The position numbers and the translations under genes were made by a program. Shown here piece by piece: positions 1-6,480 of a DNA stretch of 7,631 nucleotides. The DNA comes from Acidobacteriota bacterium. Lineage in GTDB: Bacteria; Acidobacteriota; Vicinamibacteria; Vicinamibacterales; UBA823. The stretch spans positions 37,403 through 45,033 of the forward strand of contig PAWT01000011.1 of assembly GCA_002714165.1 (NCBI GenBank), written 5' to 3'. Under the pieces are notes generated by a model. That model searched no databases and was not told the origin of the DNA. It worked only from the letters and a program-made list of their open reading frames with translations. Within the stretch, counting starts at the first letter, position 1. Each line of letters opens with the position of its first letter.

Positions 1-555
1 CTTACTTGGCTAGGAGGACAGCTGATACGAAGCGATCGCCTTGAGCAATCTGACGCGATTGTCATTCTGTCCGGAGGTGAGTTTGCTGAACGGGAAATTG
101 AGGGCGCCGATCTATATCTGGCAGGATTTGCTCCCAGAGTAGCGATTTCTGTAGGTCGAGAGTCTCCAGGAGCAAAAGAGTTGGCACGGCGAGGGGTTGG
201 TCTTTCTGATCTTTTGGAAATCCGCCTTTACCATCTCGAAGGCTTGGGCGTGCCTCGGTCAGCGATCTCCTTGCTTCCTGGGCGAGCCACCTCAACTCGA
301 GATGAAGCGGTTATGGCTGCAGAATGGTCCGAGGCGAATGATGTCACGAGTCTCATCGTCGTTACTTCGGCGTATCACACCGCTCGAGCTGGGTTTATCT
401 TTGAACGGATATTCGATCGTCAGCCTGTGAGAATATCGCTTCGCCCGTCTGGCGCCGATGATTTCAGAGCTGATTCATGGTGGAAGGAGCGGACTACCTT
501 GCGTAACGGAATTTTTGAGCTGCAGCGGACGCTGTTCTATTGGTTGGCGTACTAG
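1..555 (+). CDS. DUF218 / YdcF-ElyC-SanA-like envelope protein, 5'-truncated
   Basis: The reading frame is open from the first base to the TAG at 553-555, so the gene starts left of the window and 184 C-terminal residues are visible. Family hallmarks are present: an opening strand with DAIVILSGG (visible residues about 18-26), then STRDEA (about 98-103), then VTSAYHTARA (about 121-130). These correspond to the conserved acidic, ST-x-x-E and YH-x-x-R motifs of DUF218. Family members such as E. coli ElyC, SanA and YdcF are mostly inner-membrane-anchored or cytosolic proteins linked to envelope integrity, but their chemistry is not settled. Any N-terminal membrane anchor would lie outside the window. 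The gene is convergent with the bactofilin gene, with 22 bases between their stop codons. An ATG inside the frame would give a shorter product, but the homology-like sequence begins well before it. Family call is firm; exact role is unknown. Confidence 0.85.
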   Translation, partial: LTWLGGQLIRSDRLEQSDAIVILSGGEFAEREIEGADLYLAGFAPRVAISVGRESPGAKELARRGVGLSDLLEIRLYHLEGLGVPRSAISLLPGRATSTRDEAVMAAEWSEANDVTSLIVVTSAYHTARAGFIFERIFDRQPVRISLRPSGADDFRADSWWKERTTLRNGIFELQRTLFYWLAY

Positions 556-577
556 GATTCCTGCTTGGATATAGTGT

Positions 578-1027
578 TCAGGCAGGATCATCACGATCTG
601 CACGATATCGAGCCACGCGCATCGCTATGTCTGGTTTGGATGTATCGATAGAACCTTGCAGTAAGGCTCCATCATCCATCACGACATCGGTTGCTATGAG
701 TTCACCTTGAACTTGTGCGGTCCGTCGAAGCTCGGCCAACCTTTCGACTGTTAGGGTTCCAATTACCCGGCCAAGCACCGTAATTGTTTTCGCGAAAATT
801 CTACCCTCGATTCTTCCGTGAGGCCCGATCGCGACTCCATGGTCAGGCGCACTGATCGTGCCTTCAAAGGTTCCGTTAATGATCACGTGCTCGTGAGCGT
901 ACAACTCGCCTTTGATCGTAACTGTTTCCCCCACCGACGTGATCATTTCGGCCTTTGGAGAATCTAAGGGAAGCGCTGCAGGAGGCTCGAAGCGTGCGAC
1001 GTTACCCTCGGCAAGTTTTCTAGGCAT
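578..1027 (-). CDS. Bactofilin (polymer-forming cytoskeletal protein, DUF583)
   Basis: This encodes a 149-residue protein. A short disordered, proline-containing N-terminus (about residues 1-27) is followed by a core of short glycine-punctuated strands (about 28-130) such as VTIKGELYAHEHVIINGTF and GRIEGRIFA. That is the right-handed beta-helix pattern of bactofilins, which polymerise without nucleotide and often organise cell-wall enzymes or polar structures. The C-terminus is a short charged tail. I chose the ATG at 1025-1027, preceded by GGGA at a spacing of about 9 bases. A TTG at 1040-1042 would add five residues but has no visible ribosome-binding site. The 3' end of a tRNA-Gly gene lies only 25 bases upstream, with no terminator between, so the mRNA may be made by read-through and tRNA processing. 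There is no transmembrane segment. The family call is strong; the cellular role (shape, division or wall synthesis) cannot be read from sequence. Confidence 0.88.
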   Translation of the reverse strand: MPRKLAEGNVARFEPPAALPLDSPKAEMITSVGETVTIKGELYAHEHVIINGTFEGTISAPDHGVAIGPHGRIEGRIFAKTITVLGRVIGTLTVERLAELRRTAQVQGELIATDVVMDDGALLQGSIDTSKPDIAMRVARYRADRDDPA

Positions 1028-1052
1028 GAAGCTTAGTCCCAATCTATAAATT

Positions 1053-1127
1053 TGGAGCGGGAGACGGGGATCGAACCCGCGACCAACGGCTTGGGAAGCC
1101 GTGACTCTACCACTGAGCTACTCCCGC
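1053..1127 (-). tRNA. tRNA-Gly, anticodon CCC, with encoded CCA
   Basis: Read on the minus strand, the gene folds into a complete cloverleaf. The acceptor stem GCGGGAG/CTCCCGC is perfectly paired. The D arm GCTC-AGTGGTA-GAGT has one G-U pair. The anticodon stem ACGGC/GCCGT closes the loop TTCCCAA, which places CCC at positions 34-36. The T arm is GCGGG-TTCGATC-CCCGT. The discriminator base is U, as expected for bacterial tRNA-Gly, and CCA is encoded. The anticodon reads GGG glycine codons. A good promoter lies just upstream, and a bactofilin gene follows almost immediately. It is not split and shows no integrase or duplicated 3' end nearby, so it shows no sign of use as an attachment site. 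Confidence 0.97.
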
Positions 1128-1143
1128 TGGTGGTCAAACGCTA

Positions 1144-1173
1144 ATTGTAACAGAGGTGGCGCTAGCATCTCAG
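1144..1173 (-). promoter_or_regulatory. Putative sigma-70 promoter for the tRNA-Gly (and possibly bactofilin)
   Basis: On the minus strand a TACAAT -10 box (1144-1149, 5 of 6 to consensus) is preceded at 18 bases by CTGAGA (1168-1173, 4 of 6 to TTGACA). Transcription would begin near 1137, about 10 bases before the mature tRNA 5' end, which is a normal leader length. It sits in the 59-base gap after the mutase stop codon. This is judged by eye only. Confidence 0.5.
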
Positions 1174-1186
1174 TTACCCGTCAGTG

Positions 1187-2545
1187 TCACCCAGCTCGAA
1201 TTAGTGATAACACTTCATCCCGCTTGTCGGCCATTAGGCTGGGCTTGTTGGCTTCCAAGTTCAATCTGAACAAGGGTTCAGTGTTAGAGCCGCGGAGGTT
1301 AAAGTGCCAGTCAGGATATTCGATAGACAGTCCGTCAATCCGATGCTGGATAGCATCTGCATAACAGGCTGAAATCTGATCGAGTTTAGTTGGGATTATC
1401 GACATGTCTTGCACGGTCGTGTTGATTTCGCCAGAAATAAAATAGCGTGACCGTAGTGGAGCCAGAAGCTCAGCCAGGGATGTGCCATGTTTTGACAGCA
1501 ATTCGAGAATTAGTAACGCTGGAATAAGCCCATTGTCCGCGAAAGCATTGTCTCGAAAATAGTAGTGGCCTGTAACTTCACCGCCGAAAACAGCATTCGT
1601 TTCGCGCATCCGCTTCTTAAAAAAGGCATGCCCAACACGGTTGATTAACGGTTTACCATGAAGACGATCGACGGTGTTGGGTACCGCGTGACTTGCTCGA
1701 ACGTCGTAAATTATGGTTGACCCTGGATGCTTTAGTAGAAAAGCTTCGGCTAATAAAGTTGTTACGAAGTCGCCCGGCACAAATTGACCATTCTCATCAA
1801 CGAAGAAGCAACGGTCCGCGTCTCCATCCCACGCGATTCCCAAATCGGCTTGGGTGTCTACTACCGTGGACACGAGATGTTTTCGGTTTGCTTCGATAAG
1901 TGGATTGGCTTCATGGTTCGGAAATGAGCCGTCGATTTCAAAGCACAGCCGTGTAGTCTGGCAAGGGAGTGAATCAAAAATGCTCGGAGCAGCCACCCCC
2001 GCCATTCCGCTACCAGCGTCAAGTACAAGTCGAAACGGCTTTATGATTGAAGTATCGATAAAGGAGAGAACGTGAGAGACATACTGATCGAGTAGTTGTG
2101 CTTGGGAGAGAGTGCCACGTGTTGAGGTGGGAGACGGAATATTGTGCCGAATAACCATATCTCTAATGCTGGCAATTCCTTCATCTCCGCTGAGTGCTGA
2201 CGCTTGCCGGCCCACCAGTTTGATGCCGTTATATTCCTTCGGATTATGAGAGGCGGTGATCATTGCTCCGCCATCGTGTTTCTCATGACTGACACCGTAG
2301 TAAAGCATGTCAGTGCTCGCCAAGCCGTAATCAACAATATCAGCGCCCTGTGTTCTTGCTCCCTCGATGAATGCGGCGGCTAGGCTGTTTGACGATAGAC
2401 GCATGTCTCTGGCGACAGCCAAGCGTTTCGCGTTCAGATAGGTTACGAAGGCTTGGCCAACCAGTTCAGCCACAGACTCGTCGAACTCGTCAGGGTAAAT
2501 CCCTCTGACATCGTAGGCCTTAAAGATGGATGGAGTGACACTCAT
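1187..2545 (-). CDS. manB: Phosphomannomutase / phosphoglucomutase (ManB/CpsG-like)
   Basis: This 452-residue alpha-D-phosphohexomutase has the usual family length and all four signature loops in order. The phosphoserine loop TASHNP (97-102) carries catalytic Ser99. The metal-binding loop DGDADR (240-245) carries Asp240, 242 and 244. The sugar-specificity loop is GGEVTGHYYF (321-330) and the phosphate-binding loop is RGSNTEP (418-424). The enzyme interconverts mannose 6-P and mannose 1-P (often also glucose 6-P and 1-P) in the cytosol. The text after the metal loop (DADRCFFVDENGQF) resembles E. coli CpsG, which favours the mannose reading; a dual PMM/PGM activity is equally possible. It starts with ATG 4 bases after the stop of the pyrophosphorylase gene, so the two are almost certainly co-transcribed and act in sequence. 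Only a weak CGGA-like ribosome site is seen, consistent with translational coupling. No catalytic residue is missing. Confidence 0.93.
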   Translation of the reverse strand: MSVTPSIFKAYDVRGIYPDEFDESVAELVGQAFVTYLNAKRLAVARDMRLSSNSLAAAFIEGARTQGADIVDYGLASTDMLYYGVSHEKHDGGAMITASHNPKEYNGIKLVGRQASALSGDEGIASIRDMVIRHNIPSPTSTRGTLSQAQLLDQYVSHVLSFIDTSIIKPFRLVLDAGSGMAGVAAPSIFDSLPCQTTRLCFEIDGSFPNHEANPLIEANRKHLVSTVVDTQADLGIAWDGDADRCFFVDENGQFVPGDFVTTLLAEAFLLKHPGSTIIYDVRASHAVPNTVDRLHGKPLINRVGHAFFKKRMRETNAVFGGEVTGHYYFRDNAFADNGLIPALLILELLSKHGTSLAELLAPLRSRYFISGEINTTVQDMSIIPTKLDQISACYADAIQHRIDGLSIEYPDWHFNLRGSNTEPLFRLNLEANKPSLMADKRDEVLSLIRAG

Positions 2546-2549
2546 GGTA

Positions 2550-3611
2550 TTAATCCGCAGTTTTCGATGGGTCGGGCACTACTGTTTTGTCTCCCAAGGT
2601 CACTTCGGAGACGACGGCATTGGGAGCGATGTAGCACCCCTGGCCTAGCACTACGTCGCTTAACGATGCCTGCTCTCCAATAGCGCAGGATGGCCAAAGT
2701 ATGGAGGTTTCAATATTAGCGTTATTCCCGACTTCGCACTTGCGGCCCAGCACGGTGTAGGCTCCTATCCGCGCACCCGTCTTGACCACAACTTCTTCAT
2801 CGATAAAGCAGGGACCTTCAAGTGTTACGCCGTCTTCGATCTTCGCGGACGCAGCCACGACGAGAGCGCCTTTTGGTCTTGACCTAAAGGGTTCGGTAGG
2901 GAACCTCCCGTCCATGATGTCACGATGGACTTGCCGGTAACTTCTCGGGGTCCCGATATCAATCCAGTAGCCAGTGGACACGTAGGCCACAAACCGCTCT
3001 CCGTCATCAACCAGCGCCGGGAAAAAGCTTCGTTCAATAGACCAGGGGGTATCTTTGGGAATTCGATGAAGGATCGACGGCTCAATTACATAGACCCCAG
3101 CATTGATAGTGTTGCAGTCAAGTTTCTGATTCCCCGGTTTTTCAATAAAGCGTTTTACATTGCCGTCTTGATCGACTTCAACGAGACCGTAGGCTGAAGG
3201 ATTTTCGACAGGCTTAAGGACGATGGTAGCGTTAGCTCCACGAGTCCTGTGGAATTGGAGTACGGCCTTCAGATCGAGCTCGGCAAGGACGTCACCGTTA
3301 AAAATGATTGCGGTATCGTCTAGGAAATCCAATGCAAACCGAATCGCGCCGGCCGTTCCCATTGGCTGAGGTTCAACGAGATATCGAATCTTGAGTCCCA
3401 GGTCCGGCAGGCTGCCGATAAGTTCTTCGATTCGATCAGGCTGATAGTTCAAGCTCAATATCACTTCATCAACTGAGCCGACACGCCTTAGTAGGTCCAG
3501 TTGGTATAGAAGAAATGGCCTGTTTAATATCGGCACAATCGGTTTTGGCATGTTCGAGGTCAAAGGTCGTAAACGTGTGCCCTTGCCTCCGGCCAGGAGA
3601 ATCGCTTTCAT
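2550..3611 (-). CDS. NDP-sugar pyrophosphorylase with left-handed beta-helix tail (probable mannose-1-P guanylyltransferase)
   Basis: This 353-residue protein begins with the nucleotidyltransferase signature LAGGKGTRLRPLT (6-18), followed by MPKP with Lys23. Further motifs are the metal-binding NGD (105-107), FIEKP (155-159) and GYWIDIGTP (214-222). Residues about 248-345 contain hexapeptide-like repeats of a left-handed beta-helix. The reaction is NTP plus sugar 1-P to NDP-sugar plus pyrophosphate. The architecture (about 240-residue GT-A-like catalytic domain plus beta-helix) matches GDP-mannose pyrophosphorylases of the eukaryotic GMPP type, unlike E. coli ManC, which carries a cupin isomerase tail. 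The mutase gene 4 bases downstream supports a GDP-mannose pathway. A GDP-heptose or dTDP/UDP-glucose product cannot be excluded, because nucleotide choice is not readable by eye. The ATG gives the signature at the normal N-terminal position. No clear Shine-Dalgarno is visible. It is the first gene of its operon and is divergent from pgsA. Confidence 0.88.
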   Translation of the reverse strand: MKAILLAGGKGTRLRPLTSNMPKPIVPILNRPFLLYQLDLLRRVGSVDEVILSLNYQPDRIEELIGSLPDLGLKIRYLVEPQPMGTAGAIRFALDFLDDTAIIFNGDVLAELDLKAVLQFHRTRGANATIVLKPVENPSAYGLVEVDQDGNVKRFIEKPGNQKLDCNTINAGVYVIEPSILHRIPKDTPWSIERSFFPALVDDGERFVAYVSTGYWIDIGTPRSYRQVHRDIMDGRFPTEPFRSRPKGALVVAASAKIEDGVTLEGPCFIDEEVVVKTGARIGAYTVLGRKCEVGNNANIETSILWPSCAIGEQASLSDVVLGQGCYIAPNAVVSEVTLGDKTVVPDPSKTAD

Positions 3612-3661
3612 CGTAGTTTCAGACTGATGGAGAAATACGTTGTTTTGGCCTGAGCTTGGTC

Positions 3662-3690
3662 TTGTTGCAGGTAGTGAAGAAGTCTAAAAT
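3662..3690 (+). promoter_or_regulatory. Candidate sigma-70 promoter for pgsA
   Basis: TTGTTG (3662-3667, 3 of 6 to the -35 consensus) and TAAAAT (3685-3690, 5 of 6 to the -10 consensus) are separated by 17 bases. Transcription would start near 3697, leaving a short leader of roughly 20 bases before the pgsA ATG at 3720. The -35 match is poor. No equally good promoter was found on the minus strand of the same divergent gap (3612-3719) for the pyrophosphorylase operon. Confidence 0.33.
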
Positions 3691-3719
3691 GAGGCAACCT
3701 TGACGGTGCTTTCAAGCTT

Positions 3720-4322
3720 ATGAACTTACCCAATTCGCTCACGCTCGGACGCATATTCCTAATTCCACTGTTAGTGGTCGTTCTCCTAACCAGGTTCGAA
3801 GGGCGCATGATCTTTGGCGTTCGCAAGGAGTTAATCGGCACGGTTATATTTCTGTTGGCTGCCTGTACTGACTGGCTCGATGGATATCTTGCCAGACGCC
3901 GTGGCCAGGTTACCGAACTCGGTCAATTAATGGATCCCTTGGCCGACAAGTTGCTCATCACAGCGGCTTTCGTATCGCTAGTCGCCTTAGATCTAGCTCC
4001 AGCATGGATAGTGGCCATCATTCTTGGACGAGAGCTCGGGGTTACTGTATTGCGGAGCATCGCATACTCGAGGGGTATAACCATAGTTGCGTCACCCCTC
4101 GGTAAGATCAAAATGGTGTCCGAAGTTGTTGCGATCGTCCTGCTGACCTTGGGGCAGGATTATCTTCAAGATTTCTTTGTGTTGGGACAGGTAGCGTTGT
4201 GGGTGGTGTTGGTTACCGCGTTGGTGTCGGCGCTTGATTATTACCGCAGGTTTCATGAAAAGTTAAGTTCGCGAGGCGCAGAACTCGCGGCCGATACCGA
4301 CCGCCAGACTCGCAGTGAATGA
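3720..4322 (+). CDS. pgsA: CDP-diacylglycerol--glycerol-3-phosphate 3-phosphatidyltransferase
   Basis: This 200-residue integral membrane protein carries the full CDP-alcohol phosphotransferase motif D-x2-DG-x2-AR-x8-G-x3-D-x3-D, with Asp51, Asp54, Gly55, Ala58, Arg59, Gly68, Asp72 and Asp76 all in register. The N-terminus MNLPNSLTLGR is typical of PgsA and fixes the ATG start. Hydrophobic segments occur around residues 9-24, 39-50, 79-105, 133-145 and 155-172; the tail (about 180-200) is charged and cytosolic. The enzyme joins CDP-diacylglycerol and glycerol 3-phosphate to make phosphatidylglycerol phosphate, the committed step to phosphatidylglycerol and cardiolipin, at the inner membrane. 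It is the only complete plus-strand gene here, divergent from the sugar-nucleotide operon and convergent with bamD, with 13 bases between the stops. No Shine-Dalgarno is evident; a small inverted repeat (CTTGA at 3699-3703, TCAAG at 3712-3716) lies just before the start. Confidence 0.93.
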   Translation: MNLPNSLTLGRIFLIPLLVVVLLTRFEGRMIFGVRKELIGTVIFLLAACTDWLDGYLARRRGQVTELGQLMDPLADKLLITAAFVSLVALDLAPAWIVAIILGRELGVTVLRSIAYSRGITIVASPLGKIKMVSEVVAIVLLTLGQDYLQDFFVLGQVALWVVLVTALVSALDYYRRFHEKLSSRGAELAADTDRQTRSE

Positions 4323-4335
4323 CGATGTTTATCGC

Positions 4336-5142
4336 TTACCTATCCTGAATCTCAAGCTCAGCTATTCTTCTCCGTGCCGGCTCCAAATATGCACTTTGCT
4401 CGAAATCATCAACTAATTGATTGAGATACGGTAAAGCCTCATCTCCTCGACCGATCATTGCGAGTGATTCGCCCAGTACGAAGTAAACAGCATCCCGAGC
4501 GGTGTATTCAGGGTCCTCAGCCAACAGTGCTCGCATACGCTGTATTGCCCCTGGATACCAGCCTCCGTTGAAATAGAATTCGCCGACACGAAAATCAGCT
4601 TCGCTAAGACGATCTCTCGCTACCCTGCGCCATTTACGGGCCTCGTCCATGAGGTCACTGTCCGGGTATAGTTCGAAAAACAGTTCGAAGGCCTCTACGG
4701 CCAGTTTCGTTGATGTTTGATCACGGTCGGAAGCCAACATGCCTTCGGAATATGTAACGCCTATCTTGAACTGTGCGTAGGCAGCGCGTGGATGAGTAGG
4801 ATAAAACCTTAGGAATTCTTGGAATTCGTTAACAGCTTGGACTAGTGATGAAAGACCGCCTTCTCTTAGAAGGGAGTCACCGATAGCGAGTTTCGCGTCA
4901 AAACGATAAGAGCTCTGTGGGTATACATCCACGAGGCGACGAAAGACAGTTTGCGATTTATCCCACTCTTCATCTTCGAGCAAGGCGGAGCCGTGTTCGA
5001 ATAGGTAACGATCTGGTTCCGGTGTGCCTGGAGGTAGTGCTGCTGGATCTAGAACAGTGCAGGCCATGCCACTCGTCAAGAGGAGTGCGACAGCTATGGA
5101 AGTTAACGGCGCCTGCTCATTAGAAACGATCGTCGGTCTCAT
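4336..5142 (-). CDS. bamD: Outer membrane assembly lipoprotein BamD (YfiO family)
   Basis: This 268-residue protein is a little longer than E. coli BamD. It has an N-terminal hydrophobic stretch (about 15-27, IAVALLLTSGMA) ending at Cys28, the probable lipidated residue. The next residue is Thr, not Asp, which suits outer-membrane sorting. The lipobox SGMAC fits the broad lipoprotein pattern but lacks the usual Leu at -3. TPR-type helices follow, with recurring motifs such as FEHGSALLEDEEWDKSQTVF, AVNEFQEFLRFYPTHPRAAY, AVEAFELFFELYPDSDLMDE and ALPYLNQLVDDFEQSAY. BamD is the TPR scaffold of the BAM complex that folds beta-barrel proteins into the outer membrane. It is the last gene of its operon; its ATG overlaps the epimerase stop in an ATGA, implying translational coupling. 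A generic TPR lipoprotein (CpoB-like) is the alternative, but the spacing and the RFYPTHP-type motifs favour BamD. Confidence 0.85.
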   Translation of the reverse strand: MRPTIVSNEQAPLTSIAVALLLTSGMACTVLDPAALPPGTPEPDRYLFEHGSALLEDEEWDKSQTVFRRLVDVYPQSSYRFDAKLAIGDSLLREGGLSSLVQAVNEFQEFLRFYPTHPRAAYAQFKIGVTYSEGMLASDRDQTSTKLAVEAFELFFELYPDSDLMDEARKWRRVARDRLSEADFRVGEFYFNGGWYPGAIQRMRALLAEDPEYTARDAVYFVLGESLAMIGRGDEALPYLNQLVDDFEQSAYLEPARRRIAELEIQDR

Positions 5143-6089
5143 GAACTGATCTCGCTGTGCCTAGACAGCCACTCGTGCTGAGCTCGTAGGCCATCCGGCA
5201 ATGCTACGGTTGGGCCGAAGCCGAGATCGCTTCGCGCCAGGGTGATATCGGCGTAAGTGTCACGCATGTCTCCACTTTGGATCGCATCCCGGTTGACCTC
5301 AAGGGAACTACCGGTGATTGTCGCAATAAGTTCGATTACTTGATTCATCGACACGTGAGAGCCGCCTCCCACATTGTACACGCGGCCAGGGATTCCAGCA
5401 GTTGCTGCGGCAATGGTGGCCGTGACGATGTCGTCCACGAAGGTAAAATCCCTGGTCTGCTGACCGTCACCATATAGGTGAACCGGTTTCCTTTGAATGG
5501 CAGCCTTAAGAAAACGATGGAATGCCATGTCCGGACGTTGACGGGGTCCGTAGACGGTAAAGTAGCGTAGAGCCACGGCTGGGATGTTGTGGTTGAGATG
5601 GTAAAGTAAACAAAGTTGCTCTCCCGCGAGTTTAGTTACCCCATAGGGTGAAACGGGTCGAGGTAAAGCGTCCTCGCCCATTGGAAGGTCCACTTGGTTG
5701 CCGTAGACAGAAGAGCTTGAGGCATAGACGAAGCGTTCAATTGGCTGATGAACGCATGCGTCAAGAAGTGCTTGAGTGGCGTTAATGTTAAGCGACGTGC
5801 AGATGCTGAAGTCTTGTCCCCAGCTCCGACGGACTCCAGCCTGAGCTGCGAGGTGAAAGACGTGGGTAACGCCCTTGAGTAAATCCGTAACATTACAATT
5901 AAGCAGGTTTAGTTCAGTAAAGTGAAATCTCGATTTAGAAAGGAGTCTTGAAAGGTTATCTTCCTTGATAGATCGATGGTAATAATCGGTAAAACAGTCA
6001 ACGCCGACTACCTCATTGTCGCGGGCGATGAGCATCTCCGCTAGACTTGAGCCTATAAAACCAGCGACCCCAGTTACTAGTGCTCTCAT
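5139..6089 (-). CDS. NAD-dependent UDP-sugar epimerase (extended SDR; UDP-glucuronate/UDP-glucose 4-epimerase-like)
   Basis: This 316-residue extended SDR enzyme has the NAD-binding TGVAGFIG (6-13) and an acidic Asp31 after beta-2 that favours NAD over NADP. It also has HLAAQAGVR (79-87), the serine-rich SSSSVYG (124-130), catalytic Tyr149 and Lys153 in SPYGVTK, and the substrate-side RYFTVYGPRQRPDMA (175-189). The C-terminal GDMRDTYADI (273-282) and a DYY motif near 35-37 resemble UDP-glucuronate 4-epimerases, so UDP-galacturonate is my preferred product. UDP-galactose or a decarboxylase-type reaction remain possible. It acts in the cytosol to supply a sugar for lipopolysaccharide or other surface glycan. 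Its ATG overlaps the thioesterase stop, and its stop overlaps the bamD start, both as ATGA. There is no separate ribosome site, so expression probably depends on coupling. Its place inside a housekeeping operon is less expected than its family. Confidence 0.87.
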   Translation of the reverse strand: MRALVTGVAGFIGSSLAEMLIARDNEVVGVDCFTDYYHRSIKEDNLSRLLSKSRFHFTELNLLNCNVTDLLKGVTHVFHLAAQAGVRRSWGQDFSICTSLNINATQALLDACVHQPIERFVYASSSSVYGNQVDLPMGEDALPRPVSPYGVTKLAGEQLCLLYHLNHNIPAVALRYFTVYGPRQRPDMAFHRFLKAAIQRKPVHLYGDGQQTRDFTFVDDIVTATIAAATAGIPGRVYNVGGGSHVSMNQVIELIATITGSSLEVNRDAIQSGDMRDTYADITLARSDLGFGPTVALPDGLRAQHEWLSRHSEISS

Positions 6090-6478
6090 GCCAATACCGA
6101 GGAGAGTTGTTCTGGCAAGCGACAGGGGCGTCTTTGTTCGTTTATTGCTGCGTGCACTGTCCGACCAACCGCGCTAACCTCTCCGTCGAGCCAGCAAATT
6201 TCGTAGTTGAAGCCAACTCGAGTCGGCGAGAGTAGTTCCCCGCGAGTGATCACTTTGAGTTCATCATCGTATTGGGATGGTTTTCGGTACTCGCAGTGAG
6301 CCTCAATAACAGGGAGCAATATCCCAGTTGCTTCCATCTGGCGATAGCTCCATCCGATTGTCCTAAGAAGATCAGTGCGGCCAATTTCAAACCAAACAAG
6401 ATAATTCGCGTGATACACAACACCCATCTTATCGGTCTCGGAGTAGCGTACTCGAATTGGGGAAGTCGAGGACCGCAC
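6086..6478 (-). CDS. ybgC: YbgC-like acyl-CoA thioesterase (4HBT hotdog fold)
   Basis: This 130-residue hotdog-fold protein is the usual length for the YbgC/4-hydroxybenzoyl-CoA thioesterase family. The N-terminal motif RYSETDKMGVVYHANYL carries the catalytic Asp16 and His23 at the 7-residue spacing seen in YbgC (Asp18/His25). A long helix, WFEIGRTDLLR (29-39), follows. The enzyme hydrolyses acyl-CoA (short-chain or acyl-ACP-related) in the cytosol; in proteobacteria ybgC sits with the tol-pal envelope genes, and here it sits upstream of bamD, again an envelope context. The start is GTG at 6476-6478, 2 bases after the rpe stop; a GGAG lies about 11 bases upstream, inside rpe. The GTG start places the first beta strand correctly, and no better start exists before the catalytic Asp. 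The stop overlaps the epimerase start. True substrate is unknown. Confidence 0.88.
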   Translation of the reverse strand: MRSSTSPIRVRYSETDKMGVVYHANYLVWFEIGRTDLLRTIGWSYRQMEATGILLPVIEAHCEYRKPSQYDDELKVITRGELLSPTRVGFNYEICWLDGEVSAVGRTVHAAINEQRRPCRLPEQLSSVLA

Positions 6479-6480
6479 CC

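Noticed and set aside
556..590. Possible bidirectional terminator: TCCTGC (559-564) pairing with GCAGGA (582-587)
   Set aside because: The stem is only 6 bases with a 17-base loop, neither strand has a T-run after it, and it overlaps the bactofilin stop codon.
1053..1127. tRNA-Gly as an integration (att) site for a mobile element
   Set aside because: No integrase, no repeated copy of the tRNA 3' end and no foreign-looking genes occur in the window.
1128..1186. Possible terminator between the mutase gene and the tRNA (GAGATG / CACCTC arms)
   Set aside because: The stem contains a mismatch and no T-run follows; the same bases better fit the tRNA promoter spacer.
2925..3197. Plus-strand 90-codon open frame opposite the pyrophosphorylase gene
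   Set aside because: It is antisense to conserved catalytic-domain sequence and has no domain pattern of its own.
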